Origin: Petrolisthes cinctipes
Lineage: Eukaryota; Arthropoda; Malacostraca; Decapoda; Porcellanidae
DNA: 64,000 bases
Assembly: GCA_033782935.1 (NCBI GenBank)
Contig: JAWQEG010001225.1
Location: 191,001-255,000 of the forward strand
Direction of reading: 5' to 3'
The notes under the pieces were generated by a model. It saw only the letters and a program-made list of their open reading frames with translations. It made no database searches and was not told the origin of the DNA. This document shows positions 50,528 to 60,279 of the stretch, one piece after another. The translations under genes were made by a program, and so were the position numbers. How positions within the stretch are numbered: position 1 is the first letter of the stretch; every line of letters begins with the position of its first letter.

Positions 50528-51688
50528 CCCACCCTCGGCGAGTCTCACGTGTGGGGAGCTAGTCAGTCCGTATTTCTTCAGGTGCTGTTCCACATAACTG
50601 GCCGAGACGACGTCCTCATTAACTAGGATGTCATCGATGTAAGCAGATGTTCCTTTCCGTACGACTGAGTCTTGTGAGAGGACACACTCCAGCACTGCCC
50701 TCATTACCAGCGGAGCCACGTTCAAGCCAAAACCTAACCGCGTCAGACAGTACCGCCTTCCCTTAAAGCTCACCGTCTGGTAGGGCCACAGTGAGTCACG
50801 GATCCGTATCTGCAGGTACGCTTTGGTCAGGTCCACGATGCACACATTCGCACCCTGTCTCCGCCATATCCTCAGCTTATCAGAGCACACGTCTGAATCT
50901 GCCGTAAACGCGTCAACGTGAGTGTTGAGTTCCCGGAAGTCCATTACTGGGCGCACCTTACCCTTGTTCCGCTGTACGACTGCCATCAGCGGAATCAACC
51001 CCTTAGCCGGCCCGTATACCCGCTCATCATATGGAAGCAGCCACCCATCATTTATCCATCGCTGCAGCTCTTTCTCGTACGATTCCCTTGCGTTTTGGGG
51101 AACAGCATACTCAGCCGCCTTGTTCCGCAGGACCCCGGGCTCCTTGCCCTCTGCCCATTTCCATGCAGCAGTCCAGCAGTTCGCACTCTGGTCGTAAACA
51201 GCTGTGAAGTCAGGTTCGTCCACTTTCAGATCCGCATTTGTAGCAGCACAAATCACGTCCTCAATTCCAAAACGCACCCCGCACTGAGGATCCACTGTAA
51301 CTCCACCGAGAGCACATATGCCGTCCATGCCCAGAATAAAGGTGAACCCAAGGGGCATCACTGTGCTCACACATACACTGACATCTGTGCGAGTGCCACT
51401 GTGTAACTGAAGTCGCAACACGCCCGTTCCTTCGCACTGCCACTTATCCCCACTCGCAGTAACCAAACAAATATCACTCCTCGTCCACGCCTTACAGCAG
51501 GAGACATGGGCAACACTGCGCGAACACCCTGTGTCAACCAACACACAACGTCGGACTCCATCTACTTTCAACACAGCACTGGGCAGCACCTCTTTTACTG
51601 ACTGTCGTGAGAGGAGGCTGGCGCTGATGCCCCCTCTCCGCTCTCGTTTCCCCGACACGCCGAAGCGAAGTGGCCGGCCGCACCGCAC
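50525..51688 (-). CDS. pol: pol, N-terminal part: protease and reverse transcriptase, ends at premature stop
   Basis: This frame opens at 51688 right after a TGA and overlaps gag by 94 nt in the -1 frame. It has no ATG near its start, so it is expected as a Gag-Pol fusion by frameshifting at 51646-51652. Counting from 51688 (387 aa), the aspartic protease has VLVDTGCS (catalytic D-T-G at 52-54) and a second-half ILGMDG near 118-123. Reverse transcriptase starts near 190: KVRPVMDFRELN (244-255), CIVDLTKAYLQI with the first catalytic Asp at 286, LTRLGFGLNVAP (316-326) and YIDD (350-353) with the two other catalytic Asp. The frame stops at 50525 before the end of the RT domain. RT copies element RNA to cDNA in the particle; protease cleaves Gag and Pol. 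The domain calls are firm; the clade within Ty3/gypsy-like elements is not. Confidence 0.92.
   Translation of the reverse strand: MRCGRPLRFGVSGKRERRGGISASLLSRQSVKEVLPSAVLKVDGVRRCVLVDTGCSRSVAHVSCCKAWTRSDICLVTASGDKWQCEGTGVLRLQLHSGTRTDVSVCVSTVMPLGFTFILGMDGICALGGVTVDPQCGVRFGIEDVICAATNADLKVDEPDFTAVYDQSANCWTAAWKWAEGKEPGVLRNKAAEYAVPQNARESYEKELQRWINDGWLLPYDERVYGPAKGLIPLMAVVQRNKGKVRPVMDFRELNTHVDAFTADSDVCSDKLRIWRRQGANVCIVDLTKAYLQIRIRDSLWPYQTVSFKGRRYCLTRLGFGLNVAPLVMRAVLECVLSQDSVVRKGTSAYIDDILVNEDVVSASYVEQHLKKYGLTSSPHVRLAEGG
51584..51652 (-). promoter_or_regulatory. -1 frameshift signal: G GGA AAC slippery site with pseudoknot
   Basis: In gag frame the minus strand reads CGG GGA AAC, giving the heptamer G GGA AAC at 51652-51646 in the correct phase. 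A 7-nt spacer follows (51645-51639). Then a 10-bp stem with one G-U pair: GAGAGGGGGC (51638-51629) with GCCTCCTCTC (51618-51609), enclosing a 10-nt loop. Loop bases CAGCGCC can pair with GGTGCTG (51590-51584), with one G-U pair, forming an H-type pseudoknot. Slipping back one base enters the pol frame. The same heptamer is known at the gag-pro site of simian type D retroviruses. Pairing is by eye, without folding energies. Confidence 0.85.
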
Positions 51689-52389
51689 TCATAACACCTG
51701 CCCCTGCGTCGTGGGCGGCCCAAACTGCCACGTCCTCTCACACCTCTGCCCGCACCGGCAGCATGGCGGGCTAGACAGTCTCTGGCGAGGTGATTCGGGC
51801 CGCCACACGCGTAACACCTGAAGCTCGCGGCGGCCGCGCAAGGTTCCCCACTAGGTGTTGCTGAAGCCCCGAAGCACGCCTCCGATAGCGACCCAACGGT
51901 GCCGTCGTCCTTGAGGACTGCCCTTGCTCGCGCTAGAATCTGGTCCAAGTCGAGAGTTTCCAGTCGTGACCCAGCCCTTAGGAGCTGGCGAACACCCTCT
52001 GGCAGACCGGTCACAAAAGCACAAGCGATGGCCTTGTCACTCATCCCGCCGAACAACGTGGCTAGGCGTCGCAGATCAGCCAAGTACACGTCAGGGGTTT
52101 CACCACTACCCAACTTCCTGTTAATAAACTGTTCATAGGCCACATACTGATCCACTGCAAACGCGGCCAACAGTGCCTCTTTCACTTTCTCTGTTGACTT
52201 CCTGTCAGGCTCAGCCAGCTGTAGGTAAACTGCGAATGCACCACCGGTGAGGCGAAGAGGGATAACACTCGCCACGTCACTAATATTCCGCAGCTTGCAG
52301 ACCAACTCCAGCTTCTGTAACCACTCCACCACCGAGTGGTTGCCACTGCCGTCGAACTCAGGAATGAGCCTCAAGTCAAAACCCTCCAT
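51595..52389 (-). CDS. gag: Gag, 264 aa, with two CCHC zinc knuckles
   Basis: This is the structural protein of the young element. Residues 1-165 form the capsid-like part (LIPEFDGSGNHSVVEWLQ at 8-25, RLTGGAFAVYLQL at 46-58, then amphipathic helices). Two nucleocapsid zinc knuckles of the C-X2-C-X4-H-X4-C type lie at 192-205 (CYACGGPNHLARDC) and 232-245 (CYECGAAGHFASAC), joined by a basic Gly/Arg-rich linker (213-231). The ATG at 52389 is only 15 nt from the LTR, so most of the 5' leader must come from the LTR itself. The frame is open throughout and ends in TAA at 51597-51595, after passing the frameshift signal. Size and layout are those of a compact Ty3/gypsy-like Gag. Confidence 0.92.
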   Translation of the reverse strand: MEGFDLRLIPEFDGSGNHSVVEWLQKLELVCKLRNISDVASVIPLRLTGGAFAVYLQLAEPDRKSTEKVKEALLAAFAVDQYVAYEQFINRKLGSGETPDVYLADLRRLATLFGGMSDKAIACAFVTGLPEGVRQLLRAGSRLETLDLDQILARARAVLKDDGTVGSLSEACFGASATPSGEPCAAAASFRCYACGGPNHLARDCLARHAAGAGRGVRGRGSLGRPRRRGRCYECGAAGHFASACRGNESGEGASAPASSHDSQ

Positions 52390-52421
52390 ACTGCCTAGAT
52401 AGCTTGTAGGAGTAGGCAGTA
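52389..52421 (-). promoter_or_regulatory. Hairpin spanning LTR end and gag start; no usual primer-binding site
   Basis: TACTGCCTA (minus strand 52421-52413, inside the LTR) is fully complementary to TAGGCAGTA (52397-52389), with a 15-nt loop that contains the LTR boundary. The stem includes the A of the gag ATG. The 15 nt after the LTR do not begin TGG as a tRNA 3'-end site would. Whether this marks self-priming or another primer is open. Confidence 0.55.
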
Positions 52422-52797
52422 AGGAAACTCAGCCTTCTAATACAAAAATATATTGTAGGTAGTGCACAATATAGCAGAACTGTGGCGACGTGGCTGTATG
52501 GCGTGCTGGCTGTTGTCAGGGCGAGAGGTGCGGTGGAAGTGACCCTCCCTCACGTCTCCTCGCCGGTTTTACCTCTGTCTCGACATCACACCGAACCACA
52601 GTCCCGCCTCAATGAACCTCAATGAACAAGGGAGCTGGAAATCTAACTACTTGATAGACCAGTTGTTAAATCACTTAATTAAATAATGCAGCACACCTGT
52701 CTACCACGCTACACGCCCATACACATACATACACATTAAGCACAATATAAGGTAAACAGCACATACACATTGAACACAATATATGGTGAACAGCACA
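52405..52797 (-). repeat. 5' LTR of the young element, 393 bp
   Basis: In the element's direction it runs from TGTGCTGTTC (52797) to CTCCTACA (52405). It is identical to the 3' LTR apart from G at 52532. It should hold the promoter and poly(A) signal, but I could not place a transcription start with confidence. Confidence 0.95.
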
Positions 52798-54422
52798 CTG
52801 TGTGGCACGTCACGTGTAGCCAGGCATGGCAGGCAGTTCACGTGTAAATAACTAAATATTCCACGCCGCCATCAACTGATCGTTCCTCTCACACTGTACT
52901 GCACTCACTATGTGGCACGTCACGTGTAGCCAGGCACAGCAGGTAGTTTACGTGTAAATAACTAAATATTCCAGGCCCAGGCACGGCAGCCAGTTCATGT
53001 GTAAATAACTAAATATTCCAGGCTGCCATCCACTGACCGGTCCTCACACACTGTACTGCACTCACTGTGTGGCGCGTTACGTGTAGCCAGGCACAGCAGG
53101 CAGTTCACGTGTAAATAACTAAATATTCCGGGCCGCCATCCACTGACCGGTCCTCACACACTGTAGTGCACTCACTGTGTGGCACGTCACGTGAAGCTAG
53201 GCACGGCAAGCAGTTCACGTGTAAATAACTAAATATTCCAGGCCGCAATCCACTGACCGTTCCTCACACACTGTACTGCACTCGCTGTGTGTCACGTCAC
53301 GTGTAGCCAGGCTCGGCAGGCAGTTCACATGTAAATAACTAAATATTCCAGGCCGCCATTCACTGACCGGTCCTCACACACTGTACTGCAATCACTGTGT
53401 GGCACGTCACATGTAGCCAGGCACGGCAGGCAGTTCACGTGTAAATAACTAAATATTCCGGGCCGCCATCCACTGACCGGTCCTCACACACTGTAGTGCA
53501 CTCACTGTGTGGCATGTCACATGTAGCCAGGCACGGCAGGCAGTTCACGTGTAAAAAACTAAATATTCCAGGCCGCCATCCACCGATCAGTCTTCACACA
53601 CTGTACTGCACTCACTGTGTGTCACGTCACGTGTAGCCAGGCACAGCAGACAGTTCACGTGTAAATAACTAAATATTCCAGGCCCAGGCACGGCAGGCAT
53701 TTCACGTGTAAATAACTAAATATTCCAGGCCGAGGCACGGCAGCCAGTTCAAGTGTAAATAACTAAATATTCCAGGCCGCCATCCACTGACCGGTCCTCA
53801 CACACTGTACTGCACTCACTGTGTGGCACGTCACGTGTAGCCAGGCACGGCAGGCAGTTCACGTGTAAATAACTAAATATTCCAGGCCGCCATCTACTGA
53901 CTGGTCCTCACACACTGTACTGCACTCACTATGTGGAACGTCACATGTAACCAGGCACAGCAGGCAGTTTACGTTTAAATAACTAAATATTCCAGGGCGC
54001 CACCCAATGACCGTTCCTCACACACTGTACTGCACTCACTGTGTGGCACGTCACATGTAGCCAGGCACGGCAGACAGTTCATGTGTAAACAACTAAATAT
54101 TCCTGGCTGCCACATACTGACCGGTCCTCACACACTGTACTGCACTCACTATGTAGCACGTCACGTGTAGCCAGGCACAGCAGGCAGTATACGTGTAAAT
54201 AACTAAATATTCCAGGGCGCCACCCAATGACCGTTCCTCACACACTGTACTGCACTCACTGTGTGTCACGTCACGTGTAGCCAGGCTCGGCAGGCAGTTC
54301 ACATGTAAATAACTAAATATTCCAGGCCGCCATTCACTGACCGGTCCTCACACACTGTACTGCACTCACTGTGTGGCACGTCACGTGTAGCCAGGCACGG
54401 CAGGCAGTTCAAGTGTAAATAA

Positions 54423-57400
54423 CTAAATATTCCAGGCCGCCATCCACTGATCGGTCATCACACATTGTACTGCACTCACTATGTGGCACGTCACGTGTAG
54501 CCAGGCACAGCAGGCAGTATACGTGTAAATAACTAAATATTCCGGGCCGCCATCCACTGACCGGTCCTCACACACTGTAGTGCACTCACTGTTTGGCATG
54601 TCACGTGTAGCCAGGCACGGCAGGCAGTTCACGTGTAAAAAACTAAATATTCCAGGCCGCCATCCACCGATCAGTCCTCACACACTGTACTGCACTCACT
54701 GTGTGTCACGTCACGTGTAGCCAGGCACAGCAGGCAGTTCACATGTAAATAACTAAATATTCCAGGCCCAGGCACGGCAGGCATTTCACGTGTAAATAAC
54801 TAAATATTCCAGGCCGAGGCACGGCAGCCAGTTCACGTGTAAATAACTAAATATTCCAGGTCGCCATCCACTGACCGGTCCTCACACACTGTACTGCACT
54901 CACTGTGTGGCGCGTCACGTGTAGCCAGGCACGGCAGGCAGTTCACGTGTAAATAACTAAATATTCCAGGCCCAGGCACGGCAGCCAGTTCACGTGTAAA
55001 TAACTAAATATTCCAGGCCGCCATCTACTGACTGGTCCTCACACACTGTAGTGCACTCACTGTGTGTCACGTCACGTGTAGCCAGGCACGGCAGGCAGTT
55101 CACGTGTAAATAACTAAATATTCCAGGCCGCCATCTACTGACCGGTCCTCACACACTGTACTGCACTCACTATGTGGCACGTCACGTGTAGCCAGGCACA
55201 GCAGGCAGTTTACATGTAAATAACTAAATATTCCGTGCCGCCATCCACTGACCGGTCCTAACACACTGTAGTTTACTCACTGTGTGTCACGTCACGTGTA
55301 GCCAGGCACGGCAGGCAGTTCACGTGTTAATAACTAAATATTCCAGGCCGTCATCCACTGATCGGTCCTCACACACTGTACTGCACTCACTGTGTGGCAC
55401 GTCACGTGTAGCCAGGCACAGCAGGCAGTTCACGTGTAAATAACTAAATATTCCATGCCCAGGCACGGCAGCCAGTTCACGTGTAAATAACTAAATATTC
55501 CAGGCTGCCATCCACTGACCGGTCCTCACACACTGTACTGCACTCACTGTGTGTCACGTCACGTGTAGCCAGGCACGGCAGGCAGTTCACGTGTAAATAA
55601 CTAAATATTCCAGGCCGCCATCTACTGACTGGTCCTCACACACTGTACTGCACTCACTATGTGGAACGTCACATGTAACCAGGCACAGCAGGCAGTTTAC
55701 GTTTAAATAACTAAATATTCCAGGGCGCCACCCAATGACCGTTCCTCACACACTGTACTGCACTCACTGTGTGGCACGTCACATGTAGCCAGGCACGGCA
55801 GACAGTTCATGTGTAAACAACTAAATATTCCTGGCTGCCACATACTGACCGGTCCTCACACACTGTACTGCACTCACTATGTAGCACGTCACGTGTAGCC
55901 AGGCACAGCAGGCAGTTTACGTGTAAATAACTAAATATTCCAGGGCGCCACCCAATGACCGTCCTCAGGCAGGCAGTTCACATGTAAATAACTAAATATT
56001 CCAGGCCGCCATTCACTGACCGGTCCTCACACACTGTACTGCACTCACTGTGTGGCACGTCACGTGTAGCCAGGCACGGCAGGCAGTTCAAGTGTAAATA
56101 ACTAAATATTCCAGGCCGCCATCCACTGATCGGTCATCACACATTGTACTGCACTCACTATGTGGCACGTCACGTGTAGCCAGGCACAGCAGGCAGTATA
56201 CGTGTAAATAACTAAATATTCCGGGCCGCCATCCACTGACCGGTCCTCACACACTGTAGTGCACTCACTGTGTGGCATGTCACGTGTAGCCAGGCACGGC
56301 AGGCAGTTCACGTGTAAAAAACTAAATATTCCAGGCCGCCATCCACCGATCAGTCCTCACACACTGTACTGCACTCACTGTGTGTCACGTCACGTGTAGC
56401 CTGGCACAGCAGGCAGTTCACGTGTAAATAACTAAATATTCCAGGCCCAGGCACGGCAGGCATTTCACGTGTAAATAACTAAATATTCCAGGGCGCCACC
56501 CAATGACCGTTCCTCACACACTGTACTGAACTCACTGTGTGTCACGTCACGTGTAGCCAGGCTCGGCAGGCAGTTCACATGTAAATAACTAAATATTCCA
56601 GGCCGCCATTCATTGACCGGTCCTCACACACTGTACTGCACTCACTGTGTGGCACGTCACGTGTAGCCAGGCACGGCAGGCAGTTCAAGTGTAAATAACT
56701 AAATATTCCAGGCCGCCATCCACTGATCGGTCATCACACATTGTACTGCACTCACTATGTGGCACGTCACGTGTAGCCAGGCACAGCAGGCAGTTTACAT
56801 GTAAATAACTAAATATTCCGTGCCGCCATCCACTGACCGGTCCTAACACACTGTAGTTTACTCACTGTGTGTCACGTCACGTGTAGCCAGGCACGGCAGG
56901 CAGTTCACGTGTTAATAACTAAATATTCCAGGCCATCATCCACTGATCGGTCCTCACACACTGTACTGCACTCACTGTGTGGCACGTCACGTGTAGCCAG
57001 GCACAGCAGGCAGTTCACGTGTAAATAACTAAATATTCCATGCCCAGGCACGGCAGCCAGTTCACGTGTAAATAACTAAATATTCCAGGCCGCCATCCAC
57101 TGACCGGTCCTCACACACTGTACTGCACTCACTGTGTGGCACGTCACGTGTAGCCAGGCGCGGCAGGCAGTTCACGTGTAAATAACTAAATATTCCAGGC
57201 CGACATCTACTGACTGGTCCTCACACACTGTACTGCACTCACTATGTGGAACGTCACATGTAACCAGGCACAGCAGGCAGTTTACGTTTAAATAACTAAA
57301 TATTCCAGGGCGCCACCCAATGACCGTTCCTCACACACTGTACTGCACTCACTGTGTGGCACGTCACATGTAGCCAGGCACGGCAGACAGTTCATGTGTA

Positions 57401-58360
57401 AACAACTAAATATTCCTGGCTGCCACATACTGACCGGTCCTCACACACTGTACTGCACTCACTATGTAGCACGTCACGTGTAGCCAGGCACAGCAGGCAG
57501 TTTACGTGTAAATAACTAAATATTCCAGGGCACCACCCAATGACCGTCCTCACACACTGTACTGCACTTACTGTGTGTCACGTCACGTGTAGCCAGGCTT
57601 GGCAGGCAGTTCACATGTAAATAACTAAATATTCCAGACCGCCATTCACTGACCGGTCCTCACACACTGTACTGCACTCACTGTGTGGCACGTCACGTGT
57701 AGCCAGGCACGGCAGGCAGTTCAAGTGTAAATAACTAAATATTATAGGCCGCCATCCACTGATCGGTCATCACACATTGTACTGCACTCACTATGTGGCA
57801 CGTCACGTGTAGCCAGGCACAGCAGGCAGTATACGTGTAAATAACTAAATATTCCGGGCCGCCATCCACTGACCGGTCCTCACACACTGTAGTGCACTCA
57901 CTGTGTGGCATGTCACGTGTAGCCAGGCACGGCAGGCAGTTCACGTGTAAAAAACTAAATATTCCAGGCCGCCATCCACCGATCAGTCCTCACACACTGT
58001 ACTGCACTCACTGTGTGTCACGTCACGTGTAGACAGGCACAGCAGGCAGTTCACGTGTAAATAACTAAATATTCCAGGCCCAGGCACGGCAGGCATTTCA
58101 CGTGTAAATAACTAAATATTCCAGGGCGCCACCCAATGACCGTTCCTCACACACTGTACTGCACTCACTGTGTGTCACGTCACGTGTAGCCAGGCTCGGC
58201 AGGCAGTTCACATGTAAATAACTAAATATTCCAGGCCGCCATTCACTGACCGGTCCTCACACACTGTACTGCACTCACTGTGTGGCACGTCACGTGTAGC
58301 CAGGCACGGCAGGCAGTTCAAGTGTAAATAACTAAATATTCCGGGCCGCCATCCACTGAC
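54423..58360 (+). repeat. Local higher-order repeat of about 1.65 kb
   Basis: A diagnostic run (monomer with CATCACACATTG followed by CAGTATACG) occurs at about 54435, 56114 and 57747, that is 1679 and 1633 bp apart. The surrounding monomers also recur in the same order. It is separate from the 7661-bp unit of array I. Confidence 0.75.
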
Positions 58361-60279
58361 CGGTCCTCACACACTGTAGTGCACTCACTGTGTGGCATGT
58401 CACGTGTAGCCAGGCACGGCAGGCAGTTCACGTGTAAAAACCTAAATATTCCAGGCCGCCATCCACCGATCAGTCCTCACACACTGTACTGCACTCACTG
58501 TGTGTCACGTCACGTGTAGCCAGGCACAGCAGGCAGTTCACGTGTAAATAACTAAATATTCCAGGCCCAGGCACGGCAGGCATTTCACGTGTAAATAAAT
58601 AAATATTCCAGGCCGAGGCACGGCAGCCAGTTCACGTGTAAATAACTAAATATTCCAGGTCGCCATCCACTGACCGGTCCTCACACACTGTACTGCACTC
58701 ACTGTACGGCACGTCACGTGTAGCCAGGCACGGCAGGCAGTTCACGTGTAAATAACTAAATATTCCAGGCCCAGGCACGGCAGCCAGTTCACGTGTAAAT
58801 AACTAAATATTCCAGGCCGCCATCTACTGACTGGTCCTCACACACTGTAGTGCACTCACTGTGTGTCACGTCACGTGTAGCCAGGCACGGCAGGCAGTTC
58901 ACGTGTAAATAACTAAATATTCCAGGCCGCCATCTACTGACCGGTCCTCACACACTGTACTGCACTCACTATGTGGCACGTCACGTGTAGCCAGGCACAG
59001 CAGGCAGTTTACATGTAAATAACTAAATATTCCGTGCCGCCATCCACTGACCGGTCCTAACACACTGTAGTTTACTCACTGTGTGTCACGTCACGTGTAG
59101 CCAGGCACGGCAGGCAGTTCACGTGTAAATAACTAAATATTCCAGGCCGTCATCCACTGATCGGTCCTCACACACTGTACTGCACTCACTGTGTGGCACG
59201 TCACGTGTAGCCAGGCACAGCAGGCAGTTCACGTGTAAATAACTAAATATTCCATGCCCAGGCACGGCAGCCAGTTCACGTGTAAATAACTAAATATTCC
59301 AGGCCGCCATCCACTGACCGGTCCTCACACAGTGTACTGCACTCACTGTGTGGCACGTCACGTGTAGCCAGGCACGGCAGGCAGTTCACATGTAAATAAC
59401 TATATATTCCAGGCTGCCATCCACTGACCGGTCCTCACACACTGTAGTGCACTCACTGTGTGTCACTTCACGTGTAGCCAGGCAGTTCACGTGTAGCCAG
59501 GTAAAGCAGGCAGTTCACGTGTAAATAACTAAATATTCCAGGGCGCCATCCACTGATCGGTCCTCACACACTGTACTGCACTCACTGTGTGGCACGTCGC
59601 ATGTAGCCAGGCACGGCAGGCAGTTCACGTGTAAATAACTAAATATTCCAGGCCCAGGCACGGCCGCCAGTTCACGTGTAAATAACTAAATATTCCAGGC
59701 CGCCATCCACTGACCGGTCCTCACACACTGTACTGAACTCACTGTGTGGCACGTCACGTGTAGCCAGGCACGGCAGGCAGTTCACGTGTAAATAACTAAA
59801 TATTCCAGGCCTCCATCCACTGATCGTTCCTCACACACTGTACTGCACTCACTGTGTGTCACGTCACGTGTAGCCAGGCTCGGCAGGCAGTTCACGTGTA
59901 AATAACTAAATATTCCAGGCCGCCATCCACTGATCGTTCCTCACACACTGTACTGCACTCACTGTTTGTCACGTCACGTGTAGCCAGGCTCGGCAGGCAG
60001 TTCATGTGTAAATAACTAAATATTCCAGGCCGCCATCTACTGACCGGTCCTCACACACTGTACTGCACTCACTGTGTGGCACGTCACGTGTAGCCAGGCA
60101 CGGCAGGCGGTTCACGTGTAAATATCTAAATTTTCTAGGCTGCCATCCACTGATCGGTCCAAACACTCTCTACTGCACTCACTGTGTGGCATGTCACGTG
60201 TAGCCAGGCACGGCAGGCAGTTCACGTGTAAATAACTAAATATTCCAGGCCGCCATCCACTGACCGGTCCTCACACACT

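Larger units (their letters stand above)
48172..52797 (-). mobile_element. Complete young LTR retrotransposon, 4626 bp
   Basis: Two 393-bp LTRs (48172-48564 and 52405-52797) flank gag, pro, RT, RNase H and integrase in Ty3/gypsy order on the minus strand. CTGTG is duplicated at both sides (48167-48171, 52798-52802); removing the element rejoins an ordinary monomer. I found a single LTR-LTR difference (T at 48299, G at 52532), so insertion is very recent on an evolutionary scale. There is no envelope gene. The pol frame has one in-frame TGA (50527-50525), so this copy may need proteins from elsewhere. No chromodomain is seen. The clade is unassigned. Confidence 0.95.

Noticed and set aside
51534..51731. 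65-aa frame with an ATG in the gag-pol overlap as an alternative pol start
   Set aside because: It lies in the third frame and ends quickly; it leads neither into protease nor out of the zinc-knuckle frame.
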